This document shows, piece after piece, positions 33,443 through 42,967 of a stretch of DNA of 64,000 nt. The translations under genes were made by a program, and so were the position numbers. The notes beneath the pieces are model-generated. The model had not been told where the DNA came from. It ran no database searches and saw only the letters and a list, made by a program, of their open reading frames with translations. The DNA comes from DAOOVD01 sp035369845 (GTDB lineage Bacteria > Bacillota > Desulfotomaculia > Desulfotomaculales > Pelotomaculaceae): positions 62,001 to 126,000 of the forward strand of contig DAOOVD010000001.1 of the NCBI GenBank assembly GCA_035369845.1, written 5' to 3'. How positions within the stretch are numbered: position 1 is the first letter of the stretch; every line of letters starts with the position of its first letter.

Positions 33443-34693
33443 ATGTCCGATTATATCGTCAGAGACATCGGCCTTGCCCCGGGAGGAAGGTTGAAAATCG
33501 ACTGGGTAAAGGCGCACATGCCGGTGCTCAGCTCGATCAGGGAAGGGTTTGAGAAAGACCGCCCGTTTAAAGGTTTATGCGTCGCCCTTTCCATTCACCT
33601 GGAGGCGAAGACGGCTTATCTCGCCGAGGTTATCCGGGCGGGAGGGGCGGAAGTGGCCATAACCGGATCAAATCCCCTTTCCACGCAGGATGACGTGGCT
33701 GCGGCTCTCGCCGCAACGGGAATGAAAGTTTACGCGTGGCACAACGCGACCGCCGGAGATTACAGGGAACACCTTATCCGCGTTCTTGACAACAGACCTA
33801 ATATCATTATCGACGACGGCGGGGATCTGGTCGGTCTGCTCCATACCGAACGAAAGGAACTGGCAGCAGGGGTGATGGGGGGATGCGAGGAGACTACCAC
33901 CGGAATAAGGCGGCTGAGGGCGCTGGAGCGGGAAAACAGGCTGTTGTTTCCCATGGTGGCCGTAAACGACGCCTTCTGCAAGTTTCTTTTCGACAACCGC
34001 TACGGAACGGGTGAGTCCGTCTGGTCGGGAATAATGCGCACCACGAACCTGGTTGTGGCGGGCAAGACCGTTGTGGTTCTAGGCTACGGCTGGTGCGGAA
34101 AGGGAGTGGCTATAAGGGCCAAGGGTTTGGGAGCGCGGGTGATTATCTGCGAGGTTGACCCGGTAAGGGCTATCGAGGCCTGTATGGACGGTTTTCAGGT
34201 AATGCCCGCTGAGGAGGCCGCCGGGAAAGGCGATATTTTTATTACCGTTACAGGCTGCCGTGATGTGCTGACCCTCAAACATTTCCAAAAAATGAAAAAC
34301 GGAGCCGTTCTGGCCAATGCCGGCCATTTTGATGTTGAAATAAGCAAGTCCGATTTGGCAAAAATGGCGGTGGAGCGGGGGTTGGCCCGCCAAAACGTCG
34401 AGAGGTTTACCATGAAGGACGGGCGAAAAATATACCTGCTGGCCGAGGGGCGTTTGGTAAATCTGGCGGCCGGAGACGGCCATCCTGCAGAGATTATGGA
34501 TATGTCCTTCGCCATACAGGCGCTTTCCGCCAGGTATATCAAGGAGAACGCCGGGAAGCTGGACAGGAGGCTTTACCGCGTCCCGGAGGAAATCGACGGC
34601 CTGGTGGCCCGTCTGAAGTTAAAGTCTCTTGGAATTTCTATCGACAGCCTGACCGGGGAACAGGAAGCCTACATGAACGATTGGAATGAATAA
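33443..34693 (+). CDS. ahcY: Adenosylhomocysteinase (short, archaeal-like form)
   Basis: NAD-dependent hydrolase releasing homocysteine from S-adenosylhomocysteine, or possibly from its inosyl form. The 416 residues include the NAD site VVLGYGWCGKGVA and the substrate segments ETTTGIRRL and NDAFCKFLFDNRYGTGES. The C-terminal motif reads HPAEIMDMSFA and lacks the Lys-x-x-x-Tyr-Arg-Tyr end of most bacterial and eukaryotic enzymes, a feature of the shorter archaeal/Thermotoga type. Position between mtnA and an MTA/SAH deaminase suggests that deaminated SAH could be the true substrate, as described for Methanocaldococcus. Confidence 0.94.
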   Translation: MSDYIVRDIGLAPGGRLKIDWVKAHMPVLSSIREGFEKDRPFKGLCVALSIHLEAKTAYLAEVIRAGGAEVAITGSNPLSTQDDVAAALAATGMKVYAWHNATAGDYREHLIRVLDNRPNIIIDDGGDLVGLLHTERKELAAGVMGGCEETTTGIRRLRALERENRLLFPMVAVNDAFCKFLFDNRYGTGESVWSGIMRTTNLVVAGKTVVVLGYGWCGKGVAIRAKGLGARVIICEVDPVRAIEACMDGFQVMPAEEAAGKGDIFITVTGCRDVLTLKHFQKMKNGAVLANAGHFDVEISKSDLAKMAVERGLARQNVERFTMKDGRKIYLLAEGRLVNLAAGDGHPAEIMDMSFAIQALSARYIKENAGKLDRRLYRVPEEIDGLVARLKLKSLGISIDSLTGEQEAYMNDWNE

Positions 34694-34711
34694 ACACGGG
34701 AGGGGTTTGCT

Positions 34712-36016
34712 GTGGGGAACATTTTAATCCGGGGAGCTACGGTTCTGACCATGGAAAGCAGCGACAGCGTTTTTGAAGACGGGGAAATTGCCATTGCCGG
34801 TGACCGTATCGCCTCCGCAGGCCCGAGAGGTTCGGCGCCCGAAGGGTTCAGCCCTGAAAAAATAATTGACGGGTCGGGTAAAGTGGTCATGCCCGGTTTT
34901 GTCAACAGCCATACTCATGCCGCCATGACCCTGTTTCGCGGTTATGCCGACGACATGCCCTTGATGAAATGGCTTTCAGAAAAAATCTGGCCGGCTGAAG
35001 AAAGGCTGCAGCCGGAAGACATCTACTGGGGCACCATGCTGTGCTGTCTTGAGATGATCAAGTCGGGAACCACATCTTTTGCGGATATGTATTTTGAAAT
35101 GGACATGGTTGCCCGGGCGGTGGAGGAATGCGGGATGAGGGCCTGTCTTTCGAGGGGGATGATAGGCGTTGCGCCGACAGCCCGGAAAGCCGTTGAGGAA
35201 AGTGCGGCTTTAGTTGAGCAGTGGCACGGCGGAGCGAACGGCAGGATAAGAGTGATGTTCGGCCCGCATGCCCCTTATACCTGCCCGCCCGATTATTTGA
35301 AAGAGGTAATCGGGCTGGCCGGCCGTTATGGGGTGGGAATCCACATGCATGTCTCCGAAACAGGGGATGAGGTGGAGCAGATTAAAAGCATGTACGGCAC
35401 TTCTCCCGTCAAATATCTTGATTCCCTGGGGCTCTTTGAATTACCCGTACTTGCAGCCCACTGCGTGCACCTGGATGAGAGCGATATTGAGATCCTCGCT
35501 TCAAAAAAGGTGGGAATAGCCCACTGTCCGGAAAGCAACATGAAATTGGCCAGCGGGGTCTCCCCGGTGGCCAGGTTGATCAACTCGGGCGCGCCGGTGG
35601 GTTTGGGTACTGACGGCGCAGCCAGCAACAACAATCTTGACATGTTTGAGGAAATGCACTGCGCCTCTCTTCTTCAAAAGGTTACCGCCGGGGATCCGAC
35701 GGTCCTGCCGTCTTACACCGCCTTGAAGCTGGCCACCGCAGGCGGTGCTCAGGCAATAGGTTTCCCCGATCTGGGGCTGCTTAAACCGGGTATGAAAGCA
35801 GACCTTATAATGATAGAATTCAATAAACCCCACCTCTGCCCCCGGCACGACGTCATGGCCCACCTGGTATATTCGGCCCGGTCGGCGGACGTCGACACCG
35901 TTGTAATCGACGGGGAAATTGTCATGGAAGGCAGAAAGGTTTTGACCATGGACGAGGACGAAGTGATGAACAGGGCTCAACTGCACGCATTCCGCCTGGC
36001 CGGGGAAAAGGGCTGA
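34712..36016 (+). CDS. mtaD: 5'-methylthioadenosine/S-adenosylhomocysteine deaminase
   Basis: Metal-dependent amidohydrolase that deaminates MTA, SAH or 5'-deoxyadenosine to inosine forms. The 434 residues show the metal site HTHAAMTLFRGYADDMPLMKWL, HAPYTC, HMHVSETGDEV, the histidine in LAAHCVHLDESD, and GTDGAASNNNLDMFEEM. GTG 34712 has GGGAGGGG upstream and follows ahcY by 18 bp. As last gene of the cluster it completes a deaminate-then-cleave salvage route with the phosphorylase, MtnA and AhcY. Confidence 0.94.
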   Translation: MGNILIRGATVLTMESSDSVFEDGEIAIAGDRIASAGPRGSAPEGFSPEKIIDGSGKVVMPGFVNSHTHAAMTLFRGYADDMPLMKWLSEKIWPAEERLQPEDIYWGTMLCCLEMIKSGTTSFADMYFEMDMVARAVEECGMRACLSRGMIGVAPTARKAVEESAALVEQWHGGANGRIRVMFGPHAPYTCPPDYLKEVIGLAGRYGVGIHMHVSETGDEVEQIKSMYGTSPVKYLDSLGLFELPVLAAHCVHLDESDIEILASKKVGIAHCPESNMKLASGVSPVARLINSGAPVGLGTDGAASNNNLDMFEEMHCASLLQKVTAGDPTVLPSYTALKLATAGGAQAIGFPDLGLLKPGMKADLIMIEFNKPHLCPRHDVMAHLVYSARSADVDTVVIDGEIVMEGRKVLTMDEDEVMNRAQLHAFRLAGEKG

Positions 36017-36147
36017 ATAATTCCTTGTCGGGCCGCAGGCCCGGGATGCTCTTCTTTATTAAAAATTACCGTCATATTTCTTGATATTACTACCCCGCAA
36101 TACATATTTTGACCCTCATGTTAAATTTTGAGAAGGAAAATTGATTT

Positions 36148-37923
36148 TTGCAGGAAATATTTCATTTATTGATCTGCCTTTTGGTGGTGGAACTGGTGTT
36201 TGAATGGTTCTGGCGGGGTAAAATTAAAAATTCGCTGCTGACTGTTTTTCTGGCGGTAGGACTGGTGCCGGCCCTGCTGACATTTGCAGTCAGCTATTAC
36301 TTTACGGGGCGCAGCGTTATGAGCATGTCGTTTGACAACCTCAGATACATCGCCGACGAAAAAGCGGGATTCATTGAAACGTGGTTTCTTGAAAAAGCAA
36401 GTTTCATTCGTTATATGGCCTCCCGTGAGGAAGCCGGAAGACTGGAGGCGGATAGAATTATTCCACTGCTCGAAAAAGCTCTGGATACTCACCCCGATTA
36501 TGTGGACCTGGTGGTAACGGACGGCAGGGGAATAACGCTGGCTGCCGCCAGAAGGCCACCCGGTGCGGATATGAGCGTGCAGCCTTGCGTAAAAGCCGCT
36601 CTTGACGGCTTTGAGTGCATCTCCGGGGTTTTGGAAGATCCCTATGAACAGAAAACCGTGGTGGTTATGGCAAGCCCGGTTAAGAAAGACAGCGGGGTGG
36701 CCGGAGCTTTTTTGGGAATTGTTGATCTCGGCCGGGTCAACCAGGAGATAAACAGGAGTTTCAGCGGAAAGACCGGTGAGACATTCCTGGTAGGTCGGGA
36801 CGGGGTAATGGTGACTGAATCGCGCTTTGCTCCCGAGTTGATCAGCCGGGGGGTGGTCAGGGAAAAAACCTCCATGGAACTCAAAATAAAGACGGTTGAT
36901 GTGGAGGAGGCTTTACAGGGGCGGTCTGGCACGGGAGTTTTTGAGGATTACAGGGGAGTTGAGGTGGTCAGCAGTTACCGCTGGATGCCGGACATAAAGA
37001 TGGCCTTGGTGACTAAAAAAGATTTGAGCGAGATAATGGAAGAAGCCCGGAGGGAAACCGGGTATATCGCTGCTGTCATAACTCTGGCGATGCTTATGTT
37101 CATTCCAATGGTCGTAATAACGTCGCGCAAGCTGTCTTACCCGCTGGAACTGCTGGCGGAGGGAGCGGACAGGATTGCCGGGGGGGATTACGGTTACAGG
37201 GTTGATTTGCAATCGAACCGGGAAATAGACGCTCTTGCGGAGAGCTTCAACAGAATGTCCGGCGAGCTTAGCGAAAGTCATTCGAAGATGGTGGAACAGA
37301 TCAAGCTCCTGGAGATACAAAAAAAGGAAATTACCAACCGGAACCTGCAGTTGGCTGAAGCCAATATCCGGCTGGAGATGCTGGCTATAACGGATCAGTT
37401 GACCGGTGCCTACAACCGCCGCCACATCGTAAACCAGTTGGAGCAGGAGTTGGCCATTGCCGCAAGGCACAATCTCCCCCTGTCCATAATAATGATTGAT
37501 ATCGATCACTTTAAAAGCATCAATGACCAGCACGGTCACCAGGTCGGTGACGAGGTGCTGAAAGAAATTGTGCATGTTCTGAAAGAAAGCGTTAGAACAT
37601 CGGATATAATAGGCCGTTACGGCGGAGAGGAATTCATCGTAATCGCCCCTTTGACCGGGATCCGGGAGGCTGTTGTACTGGCGGAAAGACTGAGGGAAAC
37701 TGTCAGCAGGTGGCCGTTTGAAACCACTTACGGTTTTTTAAAGCTGACCATCAGCCTGGGAGTGGCCACGTATGACGGCAGTACGGACGAACAGCGCGGT
37801 ACCCTGGTTGACCGGCTTTTGGCCAAATCCGACGAAGAAATGTACAGGGCGAAGGCGCAAGGCCGCAACAGGGTCAGTCCGGCGCTTTCGGAAGCGGGGG
37901 CCGTCAACAGTGAAGCGGGATAA
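36148..37923 (+). CDS. Membrane-bound diguanylate cyclase with extracytoplasmic sensor domain
   Basis: Makes cyclic di-GMP in response to an external signal. The 591-residue protein has an N-terminal pair of hydrophobic helices (about 5-50), an extracytoplasmic dCache-like region (about 60-300; SFSGKTGETFLVGRDGVMV), a second membrane helix (about 307-328) and HAMP (YPLELLAEGADRIAGGDYGY). A short coiled linker and a GGDEF domain follow. The active site is intact as GGEEF (GRYGGEEFIVI), and RTSD upstream provides the RxxD inhibitory site. It starts at TTG 36148 after AGAAGGA. Monocistronic; the ligand is unknown. Confidence 0.93.
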   Translation: MQEIFHLLICLLVVELVFEWFWRGKIKNSLLTVFLAVGLVPALLTFAVSYYFTGRSVMSMSFDNLRYIADEKAGFIETWFLEKASFIRYMASREEAGRLEADRIIPLLEKALDTHPDYVDLVVTDGRGITLAAARRPPGADMSVQPCVKAALDGFECISGVLEDPYEQKTVVVMASPVKKDSGVAGAFLGIVDLGRVNQEINRSFSGKTGETFLVGRDGVMVTESRFAPELISRGVVREKTSMELKIKTVDVEEALQGRSGTGVFEDYRGVEVVSSYRWMPDIKMALVTKKDLSEIMEEARRETGYIAAVITLAMLMFIPMVVITSRKLSYPLELLAEGADRIAGGDYGYRVDLQSNREIDALAESFNRMSGELSESHSKMVEQIKLLEIQKKEITNRNLQLAEANIRLEMLAITDQLTGAYNRRHIVNQLEQELAIAARHNLPLSIIMIDIDHFKSINDQHGHQVGDEVLKEIVHVLKESVRTSDIIGRYGGEEFIVIAPLTGIREAVVLAERLRETVSRWPFETTYGFLKLTISLGVATYDGSTDEQRGTLVDRLLAKSDEEMYRAKAQGRNRVSPALSEAGAVNSEAG

Positions 37924-37975
37924 CCTGCGGTTTTAGCCGGAAAAGAACGAAACTCTTTCTTTGCGATCCCGGAAA

Positions 37976-39397
37976 TTACTTTTTAAATAATGTTTTTATC
38001 TTGTTTATCGCACCCGATGCCGCCATGCTGAAAAAGCCGGAGTAAGTGGCAAATATTTTTTCAAGCGCCAGCAACAACGCGTCAATTTGATCTACTGATA
38101 CGTTGAGCGGGGGTTCGAGACGGATCACGTTGGGATTGTTCAAAGTATAAGCGGTAATTATCCGGTGTTTGTTGAGCAGTTCGCCGGCCACCAGACTGCC
38201 CAGATATTCCTCGGAAAGCCTGTTGACGAGGCCGAATGAAGCTTTCGACGCCAACCCCTCCGGCTGGTTGAATTCAATGCCCACCATCAGGCCGCGTCCC
38301 CTCACCTCTTTGAGGAGGGGATATTTTTCTTTTAAGTTCCGTAAACCGTTCAGCAGGTAATCGCCGCGCTTTTGCGCCAGTTCGGGCAGGTTTTCCTCGC
38401 AGATCGCCTCCAGGGCGGCAATTGCCGCGGCCGCCGCCCAGGTGTTTCCACCGAAAGTGGAAGTGTGCAGAAGCGCCCGGTCCATGTTCCCGTACGCCCT
38501 TTTCCAGATCTCGTCGGTAGTTATGTAGGCGCCGATTGGCATTATTCCCCCTCCGAGAGATTTGGCCAGGCACATGATGTCGGGAACGACATCTTCGTAT
38601 TCGCAGGCGAACATTTTCCCGGTTCTGCCCAGGCCCGTCTGGATTTCATCCAGAATCAGCAGTGTCCCGTACTTGGAACAGATCTGCCTGGCCCCTTTCA
38701 AATACCCGTCATGCGGGACAATAATGCCTCCTTCCCCCTGAATCGGCTCCACGATGAAAGCAGCGGCGTCTCTGTCTTTCAATGAGTTTTCAAGAGCGTC
38801 GAGGCTGTCGAAAGGTATGGGTATGCATTCCGGGATAAGGGGTTGAAAAACCTTCTGGTATTTTCCCCGACCGGTGACTGAAAGCGCACCCATGGTTTTA
38901 CCGTGGAACGAGCCCTCACAGTATACCAGCTTCTGCCGTCCCGTAGACGCCCGCGCGAGTTTTAAGGCCCCTTCCACTGCTTCAGCCCCGCTGTTGCCGA
39001 AGAATGAACGCTCAAGATTGCCCGGCGCCAGCAAAGCCAGATTCCTGGCCAGAGCGGCGGACAGTGTGCCGAGCGAGGCCTGAAGAAGATTGGGCATGGC
39101 GCTGACCGTGCCCAGCGCTTCTATCACCTTTGGGTGGTTGTGCCCCAGATTCAGTGCCCCGTATGCTCCCAGGAAGTCCATATATTCGTTGCCGTCGCTG
39201 TCGAAGACCTTTATACCTTCCGCTTTGACGAACTGTTTGTCAAAGTTTAAAAGCCCCATCATCATTACAAGACTGGAATTCAAATGTTTTTTATGGTTTT
39301 TTACAACTTGTTCCCTGTTTTGTGCAATCGCTTCCGGAAGGGAGAGAAAACCTGGTGGTTTGTAACTGCCCTTTCCGCTGCTTTTATCGGTTTTCAA
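37976..39397 (-). CDS. Class III aminotransferase, putrescine/ornithine type
   Basis: PLP-dependent transaminase of about 473 residues. The sequence has the class III layout: the N-terminal extension seen in putrescine aminotransferases, DFLGAYGALNLGHNHPKV, GNSGAEAVEGALKLAR, the cofactor-contacting SFHGKTMGALSVTG and ILDEIQTGLGRTGKMF, and the catalytic lysine in CLAKSLGGGIMPIGA. The substrate (putrescine, ornithine or another omega-amino compound) is inferred from overall resemblance only. TTG 39397 has GGAGG 8 bases upstream; GTG 39412 would overlap that Shine-Dalgarno. It ends convergently with the diguanylate cyclase gene. Confidence 0.88.
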   Translation of the reverse strand: MKTDKSSGKGSYKPPGFLSLPEAIAQNREQVVKNHKKHLNSSLVMMMGLLNFDKQFVKAEGIKVFDSDGNEYMDFLGAYGALNLGHNHPKVIEALGTVSAMPNLLQASLGTLSAALARNLALLAPGNLERSFFGNSGAEAVEGALKLARASTGRQKLVYCEGSFHGKTMGALSVTGRGKYQKVFQPLIPECIPIPFDSLDALENSLKDRDAAAFIVEPIQGEGGIIVPHDGYLKGARQICSKYGTLLILDEIQTGLGRTGKMFACEYEDVVPDIMCLAKSLGGGIMPIGAYITTDEIWKRAYGNMDRALLHTSTFGGNTWAAAAAIAALEAICEENLPELAQKRGDYLLNGLRNLKEKYPLLKEVRGRGLMVGIEFNQPEGLASKASFGLVNRLSEEYLGSLVAGELLNKHRIITAYTLNNPNVIRLEPPLNVSVDQIDALLLALEKIFATYSGFFSMAASGAINKIKTLFKK

Positions 39398-39502
39398 GGC
39401 GAATACCTCCACACTTGATTTTAAGGTGATGCGGGCACTTATACTATTTTCTCCTTGCGGCTGAAATAACCTTCAGGTCCGGGAAAAAACTACGGGATTT
39501 GC

Positions 39503-39531
39503 TTGACAGATGCTTATAAATTAAGTAAAAT
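39503..39531 (+). promoter_or_regulatory. Sigma-A promoter of ylxM-ffh
   Basis: TTGACA (39503-39508), 17 bp spacer, TAAAAT (39526-39531), 64 bp before ylxM. Confidence 0.75.
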
Positions 39532-39594
39532 TTTTCTGTTAAGTTAAATGCCTTGACAGCCGGGTGAACAATATTGCTGGAAAAGGTAGCCTGG

Positions 39595-39927
39595 ATGAAC
39601 ATGCTTTATGACTTTTACGGTCAGCTTCTGACCGATCGGCAGAAGAGTTTTATGGAGCTTTACTACGGCCAGAATCTTTCGCTGGGCGAAATTGCAGAAG
39701 AATTTGCGGTTTCCCGCCAGGCTGTCTATGATACCCTGAAAAGAGCGGAGCAGGTACTCAGTCAGTATGAGGAGAAGTTGGGACTGGTGGCCAAGTTCAA
39801 CTCGGAGAAGAGCAAGCTTGCTGCTGTTGTGTCGCTGCTTGACGAGCACGTTGCGGCAGCCGGGGACAGCGGTAAGATTCAAAAGGCCAGGGACATTTTA
39901 CGTGAAATGATCGATCTGCCCAAATAA
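39595..39927 (+). CDS. ylxM: UPF0122 family SRP-associated DNA-binding-like protein YlxM
   Basis: Small helix-turn-helix protein encoded before ffh in Firmicutes; in streptococci it modulates SRP activity. The 110-residue protein has a sigma-70 region 4-like HTH (SLGEIAEEFAVSRQAVYDTLKRAE). ATG 39595 has AAAGG 8 bases upstream; TTG 39574 lacks a Shine-Dalgarno. It precedes ffh by 46 bp. Confidence 0.94.
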   Translation: MNMLYDFYGQLLTDRQKSFMELYYGQNLSLGEIAEEFAVSRQAVYDTLKRAEQVLSQYEEKLGLVAKFNSEKSKLAAVVSLLDEHVAAAGDSGKIQKARDILREMIDLPK

Positions 39928-39973
39928 ATTCCGGAGAATTTCGGCTTGGGAAGGATTTAAAGGAGGGTTTTGC

Positions 39974-41314
39974 GTGTTTGCCAGCCTCGCCGGCAAATTG
40001 CAGGAAACGTTTAAGAGACTGAGGGGTAAGGGGCGGCTGACCGAAGCCGACGTAAACGAGGCCTTGCGGGAGGTGCGTTTGGCACTCCTCGAGGCTGACG
40101 TCAACTTCAAGGTTGTAAAGGATTTTGTTGCAGGCGTCAAGGAACGCGCAGTCGGCGAGGAGTTGTTTGCCAGTCTCAATCCGACCCAGCATGTGATTAA
40201 AATCGTGCACGATCAGCTTACCCGGCTTATGGGGAGCTCCACCAGCAAGATCAATCTTGCGGCGAAACCTCCCACCGTTGTAATGGTAGTAGGCTTGAAC
40301 GGTGCCGGAAAAACCACTACTTCCGCCAAGCTCGCCAATCTCTTGCGAAAGCAGGGGAGAAGCCCGCTCCTGGTGGCTGCGGACGTTTACAGGCCGGCGG
40401 CTGTCAAGCAACTGCAGGTTCTGGGCGCTCAGTTGAATATACCGGTGTTTGCCATGGGAGACAGGCATGATCCCGCGGCCATATGCCTGGCCGCCGTGGA
40501 AAGCGCGTTGTCGGCGAACCGTGACGTGGTCGTTATTGATACCGCCGGTCGCCAGGAAGTCAACGAAGAGCTTATGGAGGAACTGGAAAGGCTGAAGGAA
40601 TCAATCCGGCCCCATGAGATACTCCTTGTGGTAGACGCCATGACCGGCCAGGCTGCGGTAAACGTGGCCGAGACTTTCAACAGCCGGATTGGTCTGGACG
40701 GCATTGTTCTAACCAAACTGGACGGCGATACCAGGGGCGGGGCGGCCCTGTCGGTGCGGGCGGTTACCGGCAAGCCGATCAAGTTTGCCGGGGTGGGGGA
40801 AAAACTTGATGCGCTGGAGCCGTTTCACCCCGAAAGGATGGCCGAGCGCATTCTTGGTATGGGAGATATGCTCACCCTGATTGAAAAAGCCCAGGAGAAT
40901 TTCGATGCTGAACAGATGGAAAAAATGCGAAAAAAAATTCGCAGCATGGAGTTCACTCTGGAAGACTTCCTGGAACAAATCGTCAGTGTAAAAAAACTCG
41001 GGCCTCTCGAACAGGTGTTGAGCATGATTCCAGGCCTGGGCGGGATCAAAAGGCTGAAGGATCTTCAGTTTGACGGGAAAGAACTGGTCTCCATCGAGGC
41101 CATCATCCGCTCAATGACGCCCCAGGAGCGGGCCGAACCGGAACGGGTCCTGAACGGGAGCAGAAAGAGGCGAATAGCCAGAGGAAGCGGAACTTCCGTA
41201 CAGGAGGTCAACAGGCTTTTAAAACAGTTCGAGCAGACTAAAAAAATGATGAAGCAGTTTATGGATATGGAGAAAAATTTGAAAAAAGGCGGTAAAATTC
41301 CTTTCTTCAGTTAG
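39974..41314 (+). CDS. ffh: Signal recognition particle protein Ffh
   Basis: SRP54 GTPase that binds signal peptides on nascent chains together with the SRP RNA. The 446-residue protein has an N domain, G domain (GLNGAGKTTTSAKLA, DTAGRQEVNEEL, TKLDGDTRGGAALS) and the methionine-rich C-terminal M domain (from about residue 325, MGDMLTLIEKAQENF; MKQFMDMEKNLKKGG). GTG 39974 follows AGGAGG. Its partner FtsY is encoded about 10 kb upstream in this window. Confidence 0.97.
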   Translation: MFASLAGKLQETFKRLRGKGRLTEADVNEALREVRLALLEADVNFKVVKDFVAGVKERAVGEELFASLNPTQHVIKIVHDQLTRLMGSSTSKINLAAKPPTVVMVVGLNGAGKTTTSAKLANLLRKQGRSPLLVAADVYRPAAVKQLQVLGAQLNIPVFAMGDRHDPAAICLAAVESALSANRDVVVIDTAGRQEVNEELMEELERLKESIRPHEILLVVDAMTGQAAVNVAETFNSRIGLDGIVLTKLDGDTRGGAALSVRAVTGKPIKFAGVGEKLDALEPFHPERMAERILGMGDMLTLIEKAQENFDAEQMEKMRKKIRSMEFTLEDFLEQIVSVKKLGPLEQVLSMIPGLGGIKRLKDLQFDGKELVSIEAIIRSMTPQERAEPERVLNGSRKRRIARGSGTSVQEVNRLLKQFEQTKKMMKQFMDMEKNLKKGGKIPFFS

Positions 41315-41334
41315 TATTCCCCGGCGCAGTCCGG

Positions 41335-41353
41335 CTGTCCCGTATGTGGACAG
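41335..41353 (+). other. Small hairpin between ffh and rpsP
   Basis: CTGTCC (41335-41340) pairs with GGACAG (41348-41353). No T run follows, so it is not a clear terminator; it may shape the leader or stability of the rpsP segment. The 153-bp gap holds no other visible signal. Confidence 0.35.
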
Positions 41354-41467
41354 GGTCAGCGGCGGACGGCGACGGTTTTTAGGCCGGGGTTGCCTTGAGA
41401 CCCAGGCCGTATGGGCAAGAGTATGAACAAGGGCAAGAACTATACCAGGTAAAGGAGGTGAGGAGGA

Positions 41468-41731
41468 GTGGCTGTTAGAATCAGATTGAGAAGGATGGGT
41501 GCCAAAAAGGCCCCGTTTTACCGCATAGTGGTTGCTGATTCCCGCTCTCCGAGAGATGGAAGGTTTATCGAGGAAATCGGTTATTACGACCCATTGAAGG
41601 ATCCGGCAGTGATAAAAATCAATGAAGAAAAAGCCCTGGACTGGCTGAGAAAGGGGGCCCAGCTTTCCGATACCGCCAGGGCTTTATTCAACAAGGCCGG
41701 GGTTTTAAAGAAAACAGCGGGAGAGGGTTAG
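41468..41731 (+). CDS. rpsP: 30S ribosomal protein S16
   Basis: An 87-residue small-subunit protein with the conserved beginning VRIRLRRMGAKKAPFYRIVVADSRSPRDGRFIE. GTG 41468 follows GGAGGTGAGGAGG. It heads the set rpsP-khpA-ylqD-rimM-trmD, the standard order in this group. Confidence 0.97.
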   Translation: MAVRIRLRRMGAKKAPFYRIVVADSRSPRDGRFIEEIGYYDPLKDPAVIKINEEKALDWLRKGAQLSDTARALFNKAGVLKKTAGEG

Positions 41732-41751
41732 TAGATTAGGGAGGCTGCTGT

Positions 41752-41979
41752 ATGAAAGAATTGGTGGAAATTCTGGCCAAAGCCCTCGTTGACCAGCCGG
41801 AAAAAGTTGTTGTCGATTTGGTCGAAAAGGATAAACAGATCCTGATCGAGCTTAAAGTAGCCCCGGAAGACATGGGCAAGGTTATCGGCAAGCAGGGCCG
41901 CATTGCCAAAGCCATTCGCATGGTGGTCAAAGCCGCAGCGACAAGGCAGAAGAAGAAAGTGACGGTTGAAATCGTTTAA
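41752..41979 (+). CDS. khpA: KH-domain RNA-binding protein KhpA
   Basis: A 75-residue single KH domain with the GKQGR loop (KVIGKQGRIAKAIRMVVKA). KhpA-type proteins bind RNA and, in other Firmicutes, act with KhpB in cell elongation control. It lies 20 bp after rpsP, its constant neighbour. Confidence 0.95.
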   Translation: MKELVEILAKALVDQPEKVVVDLVEKDKQILIELKVAPEDMGKVIGKQGRIAKAIRMVVKAAATRQKKKVTVEIV

Positions 41980-42021
41980 CTGCTTTTTTGTTGACAACTG
42001 ATACCAGTTGGAGGACAACTG

Positions 42022-42456
42022 ATGGAAAGGATTAACCTGATCCGGCCCGTATTGGTAAAAGTAAAGGTAACCGAGAATTATAAAAGAACTGCGGCAGCAG
42101 AGCTCCAGGACGCCATCCGGCGGATCGAACGGGAGCTTCAGCACCTCGATTTCCAGGAAAAGCGGTTGACTGCCGGAATGGAAAAGGAGAACCGGGAGCA
42201 AATTTCTTTTGCGAGACAGCACATAGAACGGGAGCGTCAGCGCAAGGCCGAGAACCGCCAGAAATTGATAAACCGGCTCAAAGACCTGGTTCAGCTGCCC
42301 CTGGACTCTGAAGTGGTATACGGTAAAATGGAGAGCACGGTTGAATTAAAAATCGGAGACGATTGGGACAGTGTCATCGGGACGGAGATTATACTCAGGG
42401 ACGGTATGGTCGAGGAAATCAGGAAAGGTGCCGGGAAGGGCTGTTTTAATGGTTAA
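42022..42456 (+). CDS. ylqD: YlqD family protein
   Basis: A 144-residue protein of unknown function found between khpA and rimM in many Firmicutes. The central half is a coiled coil (ELQDAIRRIERELQHLDFQE), and the C-terminal part is a small beta-rich domain ending DGMVEEIRKGAGKG. ATG 42022 is preceded by TTGGAGGA. Its end overlaps the rimM start by 8 bp, implying translational coupling. Confidence 0.88.
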   Translation: MERINLIRPVLVKVKVTENYKRTAAAELQDAIRRIERELQHLDFQEKRLTAGMEKENREQISFARQHIERERQRKAENRQKLINRLKDLVQLPLDSEVVYGKMESTVELKIGDDWDSVIGTEIILRDGMVEEIRKGAGKGCFNG

Positions 42457-42967
42457 CCGCTACATCAGTATTGGAAAAATCCTGAATACGCATGGTTTGC
42501 ACGGTGCTGTCCGCATCCTCCCCCTGACCGATTATCCGGAGCGGTTTAACCGGATGAGCCGGGTGGACGTTTTTATCGGCAACGTCAGGCGGGAGCTGAG
42601 AATAGAAAAAACTTACCCGTATAAAAACTATATTATTGCAAAATTTAAAGAAATTACCGATATGAAGACAGCCGGGGAGCTGAAGGGGGGCCTGCTGAAG
42701 GTTGCCAGGGAGGAACTGGTGGCACTCCCCTCAGACAGTTTTTACATTTTCGAAATCGTGGGGCTTGACGTATATGAATCCGGAGGCCGCCGCCTGGGGA
42801 AAGTAACCGATGTGCTGCAAACCGGAGCCAATGACGTATACGTCGTGGATACAGGTAGCAAGCCGCTTTTAATCCCTGCCTTGAAACAGGTGGTCAGGGA
42901 GGTTGATTTGCCGGGCAGGAAAATGGTCGTTGACCTGCCAAAAGGGTTGATGGGAGATGAGAATTGA
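42449..42967 (+). CDS. rimM: Ribosome maturation factor RimM
   Basis: Binds S19 and helps mature the 30S head. The 172-residue protein begins YISIGKILNTHGLHGAVRI and carries the PRC-barrel C-terminal domain (GLDVYESGGRRLGKVTDVLQTGANDVYVV). ATG 42449 lies inside the end of ylqD; the frame is open further upstream but the family start is here. It overlaps trmD by 11 bp. Confidence 0.96.
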   Translation: MVNRYISIGKILNTHGLHGAVRILPLTDYPERFNRMSRVDVFIGNVRRELRIEKTYPYKNYIIAKFKEITDMKTAGELKGGLLKVAREELVALPSDSFYIFEIVGLDVYESGGRRLGKVTDVLQTGANDVYVVDTGSKPLLIPALKQVVREVDLPGRKMVVDLPKGLMGDEN

